From a virus: a DNA stretch of 25,748 bases. How positions within the stretch are numbered: the stretch's first letter is position 1; every line of letters begins with the position of its first letter. The notes under the pieces were generated by a model. The model was not told the origin of the DNA and searched no databases. It saw only the letters and a list, made by a program, of their open reading frames with translations. Location of the stretch: positions 1 to 25,748 of the IMG/VR virus record IMGVR_UViG_3300028883_000127; one strand, 5' to 3'. Made by a program: the position numbers and the translations under genes. Of the stretch, positions 13,301 through 20,679 are shown piece by piece.

Positions 13301-13801
13301 TCAAGCGGGAATGACAACTATGCAGCGGTGACGGGCGCGACGCTGCATAACGTGACGGAGAGCATTGAGAGTACGTTTGTTTATCACCTGAGCTGTGCGA
13401 ACTTTAACAACAGTACATCATCTGAGACACCGACGCTCGCTGGCGGTGCCGCACACCCCACAACATTAAACGAAGTTATATATGCACCGTTCAACCCGCC
13501 GCTTTTTCTGGGTGGCCGGGTGTTAGTATTAGATCAGGTTACTGTTTGGTACAATACTGATGCAAACGGTGACGATTTCGATTTCGCCCTAACCCGGACA
13601 GACAGGGATGGGTCAACAACCGCCGATATTAGTGTCGCCAATATTGGCAATGGAGAAACCGGCGACCAGTCTGCCGAGTTACTTTCTGCGCCCGTGACGC
13701 TATCTGATTTCGGCTATTTCGTTTCATGTAATGTAAACAACACCGACGCGGCCACCGATGTTAAAATCTACGACGTCAAATTTGAAGGGCACTACGAATG
13801 A
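10370..13801 (+). CDS. large receptor-binding-type tail protein: beta-propeller, LamG and carbohydrate-binding-like domains (1143 aa)
   Basis: The N-terminus (about 1-65) has the WINTVTDTAYFLVDVTSG pattern common in phage tail-fibre heads. Residues about 125-415 hold seven repeats of 41-50 residues, each with a G-[LV]-x-x-Y/F motif (GLTIYSV, GVRAYSF, GLRTYIF, GVSAYTI, GLRAFRF, GLRVYFN, GLSTYSF), which fits a seven-bladed propeller of the LVIVD kind. Residues about 605-780 match a LamG/concanavalin-like lectin (DKVDDQINCG, WSHIVLTYD, FDGQIAGWGLLNRALTADEV). Residues about 805-960 (AGALPTSEIITLESGKRYRI, FYFDNISITQ) resemble a CBM_4_9-type module. The C-terminal 180 residues are beta-rich and unassigned. 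Likely the host-recognition fibre or spike. AAGGAG precedes the ATG. Codon use changes near 11800-12100, suggesting mosaic assembly. Confidence 0.85.
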   Translation: MSGFQSNAVPYLPPDYAPLVYSESAPTSSDIRRIGTIWINTVTDTAYFLVDVTSGTADWAIISDGRVELTSVTDPAENAAVSLENIHNYAGISVTDSVGNDQNLPTASDIKDWWAQLVDSDDQGGNYQKSCFHTHNGSTYVVVAMDDAGLTIYSVSAAGELTAVDTQDDGGDYRDVCSDGTYIYAACSSSGVRAYSFDGSTLTHIASNAAVDSGVAYGVEAVTTGVVAVAEGAAGLRTYIFNGTAFTHKDGYDYGSTYIAISQDTTYFYCASRGGGGGVSAYTIDADGVVTEKDFMANTSYGSSDTAYDISGIVNSVGHIYLANDTDGLRAFRFDGATITTNGNTDAGGNYRGVYAYSDKIFIGAGSLGLRVYFNDGGTLEYMLIEDILAGGYGVLFDGTYVYYSRATNGLSTYSFTEEDDPIPVGTTYTIISKAASTADFDVIGAQTITMSPGEAQKFIYDGTSWVPSSGVDADDIDFNPATSYLSAGDVQAAIDGFAPTAVKTAEANRALVPDGSLDLDGLNEFGLTGDIAMSDTKGIIWAATDSMKRSAANTMTLSGFTTWDFGAVTTLDFDSAVDFTDGGPYGFDGNQNLNGNHVLNSATHLGLAASGPFYRFDKVDDQINCGSGTSLDNCFASGGSVSVLINPASDGEGSSGRILSKRAAAAGWFINIEDEAGGLVRLKFHQECATTDGDWITPVEIPINEWSHIVLTYDTSDPTTAPVIYRNGVSLSVSVENTPVGAALSDSSQSLIVGGDGSGGSTFDGQIAGWGLLNRALTADEVKAAYAAGPDGLETLGFAAIGASQTEMITDSDNTDFADETINEWIVQTTGGGTCVYDAGPAAEKTALITVGVSPGTMTAGALPTSEIITLESGKRYRIKADIYIPSTHNNWTAIFVNLNSVDGTTIDEQRAVLTTEDSWQDIYLDVLIGADTSGYIQIRGNSTTTGDQFYFDNISITQIGIVGNWHDFSAATAYDSSGNDNYAAVTGATLHNVTESIESTFVYHLSCANFNNSTSSETPTLAGGAAHPTTLNEVIYAPFNPPLFLGGRVLVLDQVTVWYNTDANGDDFDFALTRTDRDGSTTADISVANIGNGETGDQSAELLSAPVTLSDFGYFVSCNVNNTDAATDVKIYDVKFEGHYE

Positions 13802-14106
13802 TCCTTGAGTATAACGGCGACCGCTTTTGCGCGGAGCCACGTTCCGAGGGTAATGAATATCGCAATGGTAAACTCCTCGCCCAAAATGGCGTCCTTGAGC
13901 CGGGTTACTCCGTTGTCTGGACAGACCGCCCCGTCTATGTAACGGAGGTGGTGGACAACGAGGACGGCGAGGGGTCGAAAGTTATAACCCTTGTCGAACC
14001 CGACCTCTACAAGATCGGGGAACGCAAAGGCGAGGTGAAGCCCTGCACGGTCGCAGGGTTTGACGAGTACGGGAAGCCGGAGGCTGTGGGTGATCCTTCG
14101 ATTTAA
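13798..14106 (+). CDS. hypothetical protein coupled to the tail gene (102 aa)
   Basis: MILEYNGDRFCAEPRSEGNEY, all-beta-looking, acidic. Its ATG overlaps the TGA of the tail gene as ATGA, a coupling often seen for tail-fibre chaperones or small tail proteins. No family recognised, so chaperone is only a possibility. Confidence 0.75.
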   Translation: MILEYNGDRFCAEPRSEGNEYRNGKLLAQNGVLEPGYSVVWTDRPVYVTEVVDNEDGEGSKVITLVEPDLYKIGERKGEVKPCTVAGFDEYGKPEAVGDPSI

Positions 14107-14266
14107 CCCATACTTTTGGCATCACCTCTATTTAGGACTCGCTTTAATGGTGGCGGGCTGGTGGCTTGGCTTGGGCGTGTACATCGTCGGCGCTATCATC
14201 TTCCTTGATGAACAATTCGGCACAGATTTCTTCAATGAATGGGCTGAAGAAATTGCTGAGGCATAA
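14090..14266 (+). CDS. small membrane protein (58 aa)
   Basis: From GTG 14090 with GGAGG six bases upstream: ILRFNPYFWHHLYLGLALMV, then a hydrophobic stretch to about residue 40 (GLGVYIVGAIIFL) and an acidic tail (FNEWAEEIAEA). One or two transmembrane segments. A TTG 30 bases upstream in frame has no ribosome site. It overlaps the previous gene by 17 bases. Possible lysis accessory or membrane protein of unknown role. Confidence 0.7.
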   Translation: MILRFNPYFWHHLYLGLALMVAGWWLGLGVYIVGAIIFLDEQFGTDFFNEWAEEIAEA

Positions 14267-14269
14267 AAC

Positions 14270-14323
14270 ATGAGCGGACCTAAGTTTGGTGATCTTGCTA
14301 ATGATCACAACAGGGATGTATAA
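14270..14323 (+). CDS. possible 17-residue micro-ORF
   Basis: ATG AGC GGA ... GTA TAA encodes MSGPKFGDLANDHNRDV. It starts 4 bases after the previous stop but has no clear ribosome site of its own. The final codons overlap the TATAAT of the promoter candidate. It may be a remnant of a longer gene or chance. Confidence 0.25.
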   Translation: MSGPKFGDLANDHNRDV

Positions 14324-14324
14324 T
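14289..14324 (+). promoter_or_regulatory. promoter with operator-like inverted repeat
   Basis: -35 TTGCTA (14295-14300), 18-base spacer, perfect -10 TATAAT (14319-14324). The -35 sits inside GTGATC-N8-GATCAC (14289-14308), as an operator would. It would drive the genes from 14375 onward, including the lysis candidates and terminase. Confidence 0.5.
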
Positions 14325-14374
14325 AGGAAACAAACGTTGGCAATGACGCTAGCAGACAACCTAAGGAGAATCTG

Positions 14375-14782
14375 ATGGAACTTACTGTAAGCAAAAGTAC
14401 TATCGCTAAGTCAATGGGTCCAATGAACAAGCTGTCAAGTACGCACTTCAAGAACAACGTACTCGCTTGGAAAATAGCTTCTATGAAACGCAAGGTAGCG
14501 GATGCCTTTACACTTTATGAGGAGTATCGGTCAGATCTTTGGGTAGATGCTGGTGCTGAGCTGAAGGTCGTAGACACACCTCACGGACAGCGTGCGTTCT
14601 TTCAACTAAAGGATAAGGATAAGCGTGAGGAAGTAGAGGCTAAGGTAAAGGAGTTGGATAAAGAGGAGGTTACCCTTTCTGGTATGCCAAAGATCTCTTT
14701 AGACATGCTAAAAGGAGAAGAGTGCTCACTAACTCCTGATGACCTCCTTGCACTTGAGTGGTTAATAACAATGGAGAGTTAG
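14375..14782 (+). CDS. hypothetical protein (135 aa)
   Basis: MELTVSKSTIAKSMGPMNKLSS, helical, with a basic N-terminal half and an acidic Lys/Glu-rich middle (KDKDKREEVEAKVKELDKEE), ending LTPDDLLALEWLITMES. AAGGAGAATCTG precedes the ATG. It is the first gene after the promoter at 14289-14324. The size and charge pattern recall small phage proteins encoded near tail genes, but no family is certain. Confidence 0.75.
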   Translation: MELTVSKSTIAKSMGPMNKLSSTHFKNNVLAWKIASMKRKVADAFTLYEEYRSDLWVDAGAELKVVDTPHGQRAFFQLKDKDKREEVEAKVKELDKEEVTLSGMPKISLDMLKGEECSLTPDDLLALEWLITMES

Positions 14783-14783
14783 T

Positions 14784-15029
14784 ATGCATATCTTAGTCTT
14801 CGGCCGTACGCACGAAGTCCACTGGGACAATCGTAACAAACTGGTTAACGCTTCTGGCAAGGTCTTCGGAGAACTAGCTGACGGAGTCCGCCTCCCACAG
14901 GCGCAGCCTGCACCTGAGGACCCGATTCGTCGCCTCCTTAGCGAGGTCGCTCGACCCGAGGAGAAGTGGCTTAAGCGAGACATTCTGGCTTGGGTTGATC
15001 GCTTGTACGATGCTTCGGTCAAAATTTAA
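14784..15029 (+). CDS. hypothetical protein ending within the palindrome (81 aa)
   Basis: MHILVFGRTHEVHWDNRNKL, a beta-start protein with a helical C-terminus (LKRDILAWVDRLYDASVKI). The last codons ASVKI and the TAA lie inside palindrome copy 5 (15011-15037). The gene at 5172-5519 ends ASVKL in the same way. GGAGAGTTAGT precedes the ATG. Function unknown. Confidence 0.7.
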   Translation: MHILVFGRTHEVHWDNRNKLVNASGKVFGELADGVRLPQAQPAPEDPIRRLLSEVARPEEKWLKRDILAWVDRLYDASVKI

Positions 15030-15037
15030 CCAAAGCA
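15011..15037. repeat. dispersed palindrome, copy 5 (encodes the end of a gene)
   Basis: TGCTTCGGTCAAA and TTTAACCAAAGCA. It contains the stop codon of the 14784-15029 gene and precedes the ATG at 15052 by 14 bases. Confidence 0.85.
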
Positions 15038-15051
15038 TTTAGGGTAACACT

Positions 15052-15336
15052 ATGGCTCAGTGGCTGTTAGACCATGTTCCGTTCATTAAGTATGGGTTCT
15101 GTCTCAACTATTGGGTTTGGTTTCATATTTTAGCAGGTGCCTTGGCAGGACGCTTGCTGAGACGGATGGAGGACTATTGGAAGGCTGTCTCACTGATTGC
15201 AGTGGGAGCGATCCTCTGGGAAGGGATCGAGCTAGCTATCGATGGAATCTCCGCATATAGCAGTTGGGTACGTTGGCTATACGATAGCCTGGGTGACGTT
15301 GTAGGGTCGGTTGTGGCCGCCCTGTTTGCGCTGTAG
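15052..15336 (+). CDS. membrane protein, holin candidate (94 aa)
   Basis: Hydrophobic segments at about residues 18-36, 44-62 and 76-94 (FHILAGALAGRLL, AVSLIAVGAILWEGIELAI, LGDVVGSVVAALFAL) predict two or three transmembrane helices. The size and its place next to another membrane protein and upstream of terminase fit a holin or holin-like protein, but no family signature is certain. A weak AGGGTAACACT precedes the ATG; the palindrome at 15011-15037 lies just upstream. Confidence 0.65.
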   Translation: MAQWLLDHVPFIKYGFCLNYWVWFHILAGALAGRLLRRMEDYWKAVSLIAVGAILWEGIELAIDGISAYSSWVRWLYDSLGDVVGSVVAALFAL

Positions 15337-15356
15337 CTGAGAAGAAGGAGATTATC

Positions 15357-15632
15357 GTGGCTAATGGCAATGATCCTGTAACTAAATGCAACTGGATAGG
15401 CTATCTTCAGCTTGTTCCCTGGGCAATAGTTGGTCTATGGTTCGTGTTCGGGAACAACACGTCCTCTGGTCAGAACGCTATTGACATTGGGCAGAATGCC
15501 ACCTCCATCAAGGCCAATGCTAGCCAGATTGTGGAGCTGAAGGAGTTTAAGGCGTCGATGGAGAGTGAGCTAAGGCATATTAATGCACAGCTTGCTAGCA
15601 TTGACAACAAGCTTGAGAAGATAACGCAGTAA
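15357..15632 (+). CDS. membrane-anchored coiled-coil protein, spanin- or holin-like (91 aa)
   Basis: A GTG start with AAGGAGATTATC in front. One transmembrane segment at about residues 13-31 (GYLQLVPWAIVGLWFVFG) is followed by a hydrophilic heptad-like region (IVELKEFKASMESELRHINA then QLASIDNKLEKI). This topology is that of an inner-membrane spanin subunit or a small phage membrane protein of the lysis module. No outer-membrane lipoprotein partner was found nearby. Confidence 0.6.
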   Translation: MANGNDPVTKCNWIGYLQLVPWAIVGLWFVFGNNTSSGQNAIDIGQNATSIKANASQIVELKEFKASMESELRHINAQLASIDNKLEKITQ

Positions 15633-15642
15633 GGAGATCATA

Positions 15643-15834
15643 ATGGGTTGGAAAACTTGGATCGTTAGTTGGGCGCTTGGGCAGCTGATTGCACTGCTGA
15701 CTCGCTATGAAGACGAGATCGTGGCCTTTATCAACAAGAAGGTCGACCTCCCGCGCATGGATGAGGCTAACGAGGCGAAGCTGATCCGCAGCATCCTCGA
15801 GGCCATCCGTCTGTTCGTTCGCGGCGAACGCTAA
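15643..15834 (+). CDS. small amphipathic hypothetical protein (63 aa)
   Basis: MGWKTWIVSWALGQLIALLT at the N-terminus is amphipathic or membrane-associating, followed by charged helices (EANEAKLIRSILEAIRLFVRGER). AAGGAGATCATA precedes the ATG. It lies between the membrane genes and terminase, 5 bases before the latter, so it may belong to the lysis group. Confidence 0.65.
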   Translation: MGWKTWIVSWALGQLIALLTRYEDEIVAFINKKVDLPRMDEANEAKLIRSILEAIRLFVRGER

Positions 15835-15839
15835 GCCGC

Positions 15840-17369
15840 ATGATTGACCTGGACTCGGCGTCGAAAGCCGAGCTCAATGAGATCGTACAAGAGTGCTATG
15901 TAGACAGAAAGTTCGCTTGTAAGATTCTCTTCCCAGAACTCTTCGAACTGCCTTTCAGCGAGAAGATTCACGACAAGATCTTTGACATGATCCAAAGCGG
16001 CGTCCAGAAGGGCGCTATTGCTGCACCTCGTGGCATCGGCAAGACGAGTATCGTCAACATCGCTATACCTGGGACGGAGATTCTGTTCCGTACGTCTAAG
16101 TTCATCGTACCAGTTAGCGCAACGAATACGTTAGCGGTAATGCAGAGCGAGAACCTTAAGTTTGAACTCAAGAGCAACGACAACATTCGGAAGCTCTTCG
16201 GCAACCTTGAGTCTCGACAGTTCTCCAAGGAGCAGTGGACAGCGAATAACTTTGAGGACAGCAGGTTCCCTGGAACTTGCGTCATGCCGCGTGGTGCTGG
16301 ACAGCAGGTCCGCGGACTCAACTACTTCGGTATGCGCCCCGACTTTCTGATCGTAGATGATCTTGAGGACCCAGAGCAGACTGATTCAGAAGAACAGCGT
16401 GCCAAGAAACTTAAGTGGTTCTACGCTGATCTCCTCAAGACTGTACCTAGGTACAAGAAGGACTGGCGCGTTTTCGTCATCGGCACGATCCTTCATGAGG
16501 ACAGTTTGCTAAACAACCTCCTTGAGAGTCCTGATTGGGAGAGCGAGCTGCTGGAGCTGTGTGACGATAACCTTGAGTCGCATTGGCCAGAGTTCATTCC
16601 AACGGCTGATATTAAGAAGGACTACGCTGAGCACGAGCGCCTTAACATGCTGGACGTTTGGTATCGGGAGAACAGGAACCTTCCAGGTGTCCGCGGTCTT
16701 AGTGGCTTCGATGCAAAGGATTGGGTTGAGTACAACGAGCTCGATCCTAATGACGACTTCCACAAGCGTGGGCATCTGCCAACGGCTGTTATTGTGGACC
16801 CTGCTAAGACGGTCACGCTGAACAGCGCAGAGAGTGCAATCGTTTGCGTAAGTGTGGACGTTGAGCAGGGCGTGCTGTGGTGGCGGGAGACGTTGGGCCT
16901 GAAGTTGCACCCAGATGAACTCTATGACGTAGCCCATGATATGGCTGTCCGCCGCAACGCTGACATCATTGCAGTTGAAGAAACGTCGTTGAATGAGTTT
17001 ATTACAAAGCCTTTCACCGACTTGTTGGCCAGGCGTGGGTGGCGTGGCCAGTTTCTCCCGCTCAAGGCTCGTGGTAAGAAGGAGGAGCGAATCCGTGCAC
17101 TCGTGCCGTACAGCCGCCAGGGTCAGATGCGCTTTAACAAGGGCTCTTGTGAGCGGCTTAAGGCGCAGCTTCTGGGCTTCCCGCGCAGCAAGCTGGTTGA
17201 TGTTAGCGATGCTGCAGCATACGTTGTTAAGTTAATGGAAGAAGGTCACCTTGAAATTGGCTTCCTCAGCGACGATCAGTACAACAGCCCAGATACAATA
17301 GCAGCTGAGCTTCGCTTGCTTGACAGACTTGACAGGCAGCCAGCCATAGACAGCTTTAGGATCATATAA
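15840..17369 (+). CDS. terminase large subunit (509 aa)
   Basis: The ATPase-nuclease motor that packages DNA into the prohead. Walker A PRGIGKTS at residues 63-70, Walker B FLIVDDLED at 169-177, coupling motif VIGT at about 213-216. The C-terminal RNase H-like nuclease shows VDPAKT (Asp320), AVEET (Glu380) and DVSDAAAYV (Asp457). The length is normal for the family. The ATG has no good ribosome site and follows the previous stop by 5 bases, so translational coupling is likely. Palindrome copy 6 follows its stop. Confidence 0.95.
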   Translation: MIDLDSASKAELNEIVQECYVDRKFACKILFPELFELPFSEKIHDKIFDMIQSGVQKGAIAAPRGIGKTSIVNIAIPGTEILFRTSKFIVPVSATNTLAVMQSENLKFELKSNDNIRKLFGNLESRQFSKEQWTANNFEDSRFPGTCVMPRGAGQQVRGLNYFGMRPDFLIVDDLEDPEQTDSEEQRAKKLKWFYADLLKTVPRYKKDWRVFVIGTILHEDSLLNNLLESPDWESELLELCDDNLESHWPEFIPTADIKKDYAEHERLNMLDVWYRENRNLPGVRGLSGFDAKDWVEYNELDPNDDFHKRGHLPTAVIVDPAKTVTLNSAESAIVCVSVDVEQGVLWWRETLGLKLHPDELYDVAHDMAVRRNADIIAVEETSLNEFITKPFTDLLARRGWRGQFLPLKARGKKEERIRALVPYSRQGQMRFNKGSCERLKAQLLGFPRSKLVDVSDAAAYVVKLMEEGHLEIGFLSDDQYNSPDTIAAELRLLDRLDRQPAIDSFRII

Positions 17370-17372
17370 CCG

Positions 17373-17399
17373 TGCTTCGGTCAAAATTTGAACGCAGGA
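17373..17399. repeat. dispersed palindrome, copy 6 (degenerate right arm)
   Basis: A perfect left arm GTGCTTCGGTCAAA, but the right arm reads TTTGAACGCAGG; the AGGA there serves as the ribosome site of the portal gene. It lies between terminase and portal. Confidence 0.75.
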
Positions 17400-17405
17400 A
17401 TTGTT

Positions 17406-19352
17406 ATGAGTAGAATGCCAGGATACTATGGACAGAACGCTACTCGCGGGTTTGACACCTCATATAGGTATAAGTATCCTGATGGTAGGAAACTGAAGCC
17501 TGGTAGCGAGCTGCATGATACAATTGTGCAGATGCTGTTGGACCGTGCGCAGGAGTCGTATGACCAGATCAGCAGTCGGTTCGACTCGTGGGATGAGATT
17601 GGCAAGACGCTTCGTGCGTACGTTTCGCCGGATCAGAAGGACGATGAGGACGCTGTTGGTGATCAGACCAACAGTATCGTTATTCCAGTTAGCTATGCTA
17701 ACATGGAGACGGTGCTGACGTACATGACCAAGACTTTTCTGGGCGACTCTATCTTCCGGTTCAGTCCGGTTGGACCAGAGGACGAACTGGGGTCTCGGCT
17801 CATGGAGCTGTTGGTGCAGAGGCAGATGGTGCTGAGTGGTGCTGGGTTGGAGCTGCATACGAGCTGGCGCGATGGCTTTGCGTATGGTTTCGGAGCAGCT
17901 GTGCCAGTATGGACTGAGCATTATGCGTACAAGCGGCAGTTCAAGGAAGAAGGCTTTCTGTCTATGATTAATAGCTTGTTCCAGTCGTCTGGTATTCGTG
18001 AGACGACGGATCAGCAGCTGGTGCGTGAAGGCAACGAAATTATTACGATTAGCCCGTATCGGACGCTTCCTGATCCGACTGTGGCTATTCATAAGGTGCA
18101 AAAGGGTGAGTTCTTTGGATGGACAGACAGTGAGAACTTCGCGAGTCTGATGGCCAGAGACCAGGGCAATGGCGGTGACTTGTTTAACGTTAAGTACCTG
18201 CGGCACATGAATGGTGGCATGAGTGCGTTCTCTTCGTTTCGTGAGGACTCTGGAGACAGGGACGCGGCAGCGGACGATAGTGTGCGAGAGGGCTCCGTCA
18301 CAAGGCCCTTCGACATCGTCTACATGTACGTGAATCTAATTCCTGAGGAGTGGGGCCTTGGCAAGGGTGAGTATCCTGAGAAGTGGATGTTTGGTGTTGC
18401 TGGGGATAGGGTGCTGATCAAGGCGGAGCCTGCAGGCTTGGATCATGGAAAGTTTCCAGTATCAATCTGTGCACCTGACTACGACGGCTACAGCGCAAGT
18501 CCGATTAGCCGGATGGAGCTAGTGAATGGTATGCAGCAGGTTGTGGACTTTGTTATTAACAGCCACATAGCGAATGTGCGCAAGGCTGTGAACGATATGC
18601 TCATTGTTGATCCACTGCTGGTCAACATGGACGACTTAGCGAATCCAAAGCCTGGCAAGCTGATTCGCTTACGACAGAGAGGTTGGGGCAGAGGCGTAGA
18701 GAATGTGGTGAAGCAGCTTCAGGTTAGTGATGTGACCAGAGGCAACGTGCAAGATGCAGGCTTCATTATGAACATGATTCAGCAGACAACTGGGGCTGTG
18801 GATGTTGTACAAGGTTTGATGAAGGACCGCGGAGAGAGACGCAGCGCCACGGAAGTTAATACGGCAAGGTCTAGTGCGCTGAGCCGCCTGGAGAAAACGG
18901 CGCAGATCATCAGTATGCAGATGATGCAGCCGCTAGGCGGGCTCATCGCCAGCCAGACACAGCAACTGATGTCTGAGGAAACGTTCGTGAAGATAGCTGG
19001 ACGCTATCGCGAGGAGCTGGCTGCAACATATGGCCAGGAGTATGCGAACGTTACGCCACAGGACATTAGTGTTAACTTCGACGTTGAGATCAGCGACGGC
19101 AGCATGCCTGGAGGTGAGCCACCTGAGACATGGGTAAACCTGTTCCAGGTGCTTGGGCAGAATGAGATGCTATCACAGCAGTTTGACATGGTGCGAATCT
19201 TTAAGCATATTGCAAGGCAGCTTGGTGCGAAGAACGTTGAACAGTTTGCACTTAAGCCGCCGCAGCAAGGGAAGCTGATGGAAGACGATCAGCTGCTCAA
19301 CGAGATTGACAAAGGAAACCTCATTGAAAGGGGACAGAGTGCAACACCTTAA
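17406..19352 (+). CDS. portal protein (648 aa)
   Basis: The dodecameric head-tail connector through which DNA passes. Identified by position directly after the large terminase and before scaffold, by length, and by sequence pattern: PVSYANMETVLTYMTKTFLG near the N-terminus, a long central part with IVDPLLVNMDDLANPKPGK, and the helical NMIQQTTGAVDVVQG..RSATEVNTARSSALSRLEK block typical of portals. ATG 17406 has AGGA at good spacing; an upstream in-frame TTG inside the palindrome is less likely. Confidence 0.88.
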   Translation: MSRMPGYYGQNATRGFDTSYRYKYPDGRKLKPGSELHDTIVQMLLDRAQESYDQISSRFDSWDEIGKTLRAYVSPDQKDDEDAVGDQTNSIVIPVSYANMETVLTYMTKTFLGDSIFRFSPVGPEDELGSRLMELLVQRQMVLSGAGLELHTSWRDGFAYGFGAAVPVWTEHYAYKRQFKEEGFLSMINSLFQSSGIRETTDQQLVREGNEIITISPYRTLPDPTVAIHKVQKGEFFGWTDSENFASLMARDQGNGGDLFNVKYLRHMNGGMSAFSSFREDSGDRDAAADDSVREGSVTRPFDIVYMYVNLIPEEWGLGKGEYPEKWMFGVAGDRVLIKAEPAGLDHGKFPVSICAPDYDGYSASPISRMELVNGMQQVVDFVINSHIANVRKAVNDMLIVDPLLVNMDDLANPKPGKLIRLRQRGWGRGVENVVKQLQVSDVTRGNVQDAGFIMNMIQQTTGAVDVVQGLMKDRGERRSATEVNTARSSALSRLEKTAQIISMQMMQPLGGLIASQTQQLMSEETFVKIAGRYREELAATYGQEYANVTPQDISVNFDVEISDGSMPGGEPPETWVNLFQVLGQNEMLSQQFDMVRIFKHIARQLGAKNVEQFALKPPQQGKLMEDDQLLNEIDKGNLIERGQSATP

Positions 19353-19602
19353 CTTCGAGCAGTTTGAACAGGACAACGCGTTCTGGCAGGTCATCAGAGA
19401 GTCCATCCAAATGATGATTGATGGTGCGAAAGATGACTTGGCCCAGGCCAGCGACTTACTGTCTATTGGCCGCTACCAGGGCGAGATTGAAGGGTACAAG
19501 AAGGTCCTAGACATTCCTAGTGTGCTGGCGCAAGAGGCTGCTGCGCAGGCTGGAGAGGACCGCGAACGTATAGACGAGTTCCAGACGGAACAGGAGGACT
19601 AG
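19339..19602 (+). CDS. small helical hypothetical protein between portal and scaffold (87 aa)
   Basis: From GTG 19339: QHLNFEQFEQDNAFWQVI, helical, with an acidic tail (DRERIDEFQTEQED). AAGGGGACAGA precedes the GTG. TTG starts at 19306 or 19324 are possible and would add 11 or 5 residues. It overlaps the portal end and stops one base before the scaffold gene, so it is probably a head-assembly protein. The stop is TAG. Confidence 0.65.
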   Translation: MQHLNFEQFEQDNAFWQVIRESIQMMIDGAKDDLAQASDLLSIGRYQGEIEGYKKVLDIPSVLAQEAAAQAGEDRERIDEFQTEQED

Positions 19603-19603
19603 G

Positions 19604-20668
19604 ATGGCTAAGGACAGGATGGCCGAAGAAGTTGCTGACATTCTGAATGTGGATGAGCTGCCGGACAAGGACCCTCGGGACAAGGAAACGACCGAGGACA
19701 GCATCGACGACGACTACGCGGAGTTGCACGACATCGACGAAGACGACGATGAAGATGAAGACGACGCAGAGGACGCAGAGGACGATGATGCTGAGGATGA
19801 GGATGACGACGAAGATGAGGACGATGATGAAGACGACGAGGACGAGCCAGACTATTCTGAGATGTCCCGTAAGGAGCTCATCAAACTGATCAAGGACGAA
19901 GACCTCGACATCGACTACGCTGATCTGGAGACCGACGAGATTCGGGAGGCCCTGGCAGACGTAGAGCCTAATGAGCAGGGTGCGCAGATCAAGCAGCTCC
20001 TTGCCCAGATGCAGGCGGCTGGCTACGGTACGCAGCAGAAGCCGCAGCAGGACCAGCCTGCGGGCGTTGAGCAGATGGTGCAGAAGTACCTGAAGGACGC
20101 TGGTGTGCTGAAGGATAAGCCTGCAGAGAAGGAGAAGCCTGAGTTTAAGGACCAGGACTTTTTGAAGGACGAAGATTTCGATCTGGTGACACAGGACCCG
20201 AAGGCGCTGAACAAGTTGCTGAACAAGGTGGCGAAGCAAGCTTACGAGGCTGCTGGACCCACCCAGGACCCTGTGAATGTGCAGGAGCTGACGCAGAACA
20301 TCAGTCAGCAGGTGCAGAGTCAGATCTTGGCGGTGCAGGCTGCGAATGAGTTCTATCGGGCCAACGCAGACCTCGCACAGTTTAAGCCTGTTATTGGCTA
20401 CTTGGTTGGTGAGTACGTGAAGGAAAACCCCAACGATGCCAACGACTATATGAAGGTTCTCAACGAAGTTGGTGTGAGAGCCAGGAAGATGTTAGGCTTG
20501 CAGAAGAAGGGACGGAAGTCCTCTGCCTCTGGTGACCGTAAGCCTCGACGTAAAACAAAAAAGCCCTCCTTCCCGAGGACACCGAAAAGCGGCAGGGCTA
20601 GGAAACGCGGGAAAAAGATGTCTGATACACAGAAAGACATCTTGGACACATTGGGAATTAAAACTTAA
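19604..20668 (+). CDS. capsid scaffold protein with a possible -1 frameshift site (354 aa)
   Basis: Scaffold proteins guide prohead assembly and leave before packaging. Support: position between portal and capsid, low complexity, Glu/Asp-rich N-terminus (residues 43-81 almost all Asp/Glu), Gln-rich middle, basic C-terminal region (about 305-340) and a final MSDTQKDILDTLGIKT. At codons AAA AAG (20558-20563) it carries the heptamer A AAA AAG in the correct phase, as in dnaX. A -1 slip would replace the tail with ALLPEDTEKRQG and stop at TAG 20599-20601. The ATG at 19604 follows CAGGAGGACTAGG. Confidence 0.8.
   Translation: MAKDRMAEEVADILNVDELPDKDPRDKETTEDSIDDDYAELHDIDEDDDEDEDDAEDAEDDDAEDEDDDEDEDDDEDDEDEPDYSEMSRKELIKLIKDEDLDIDYADLETDEIREALADVEPNEQGAQIKQLLAQMQAAGYGTQQKPQQDQPAGVEQMVQKYLKDAGVLKDKPAEKEKPEFKDQDFLKDEDFDLVTQDPKALNKLLNKVAKQAYEAAGPTQDPVNVQELTQNISQQVQSQILAVQAANEFYRANADLAQFKPVIGYLVGEYVKENPNDANDYMKVLNEVGVRARKMLGLQKKGRKSSASGDRKPRRKTKKPSFPRTPKSGRARKRGKKMSDTQKDILDTLGIKT
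20557..20598 (+). promoter_or_regulatory. candidate -1 frameshift signal
   Basis: Slippery heptamer A AAA AAG (20557-20563), in frame. Just downstream, AGCCCT and AGGGCT arms (20562-20567, 20594-20599) could form a stem enclosing CCT..AGG and CCG-AAAAG-CGG hairpins. The stem starts inside the heptamer, closer than the usual 5-8 base spacing, so the inner hairpins would be the more plausible stimulators. Confidence 0.45.
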
Positions 20669-20679
20669 AGGAGTTTCAC

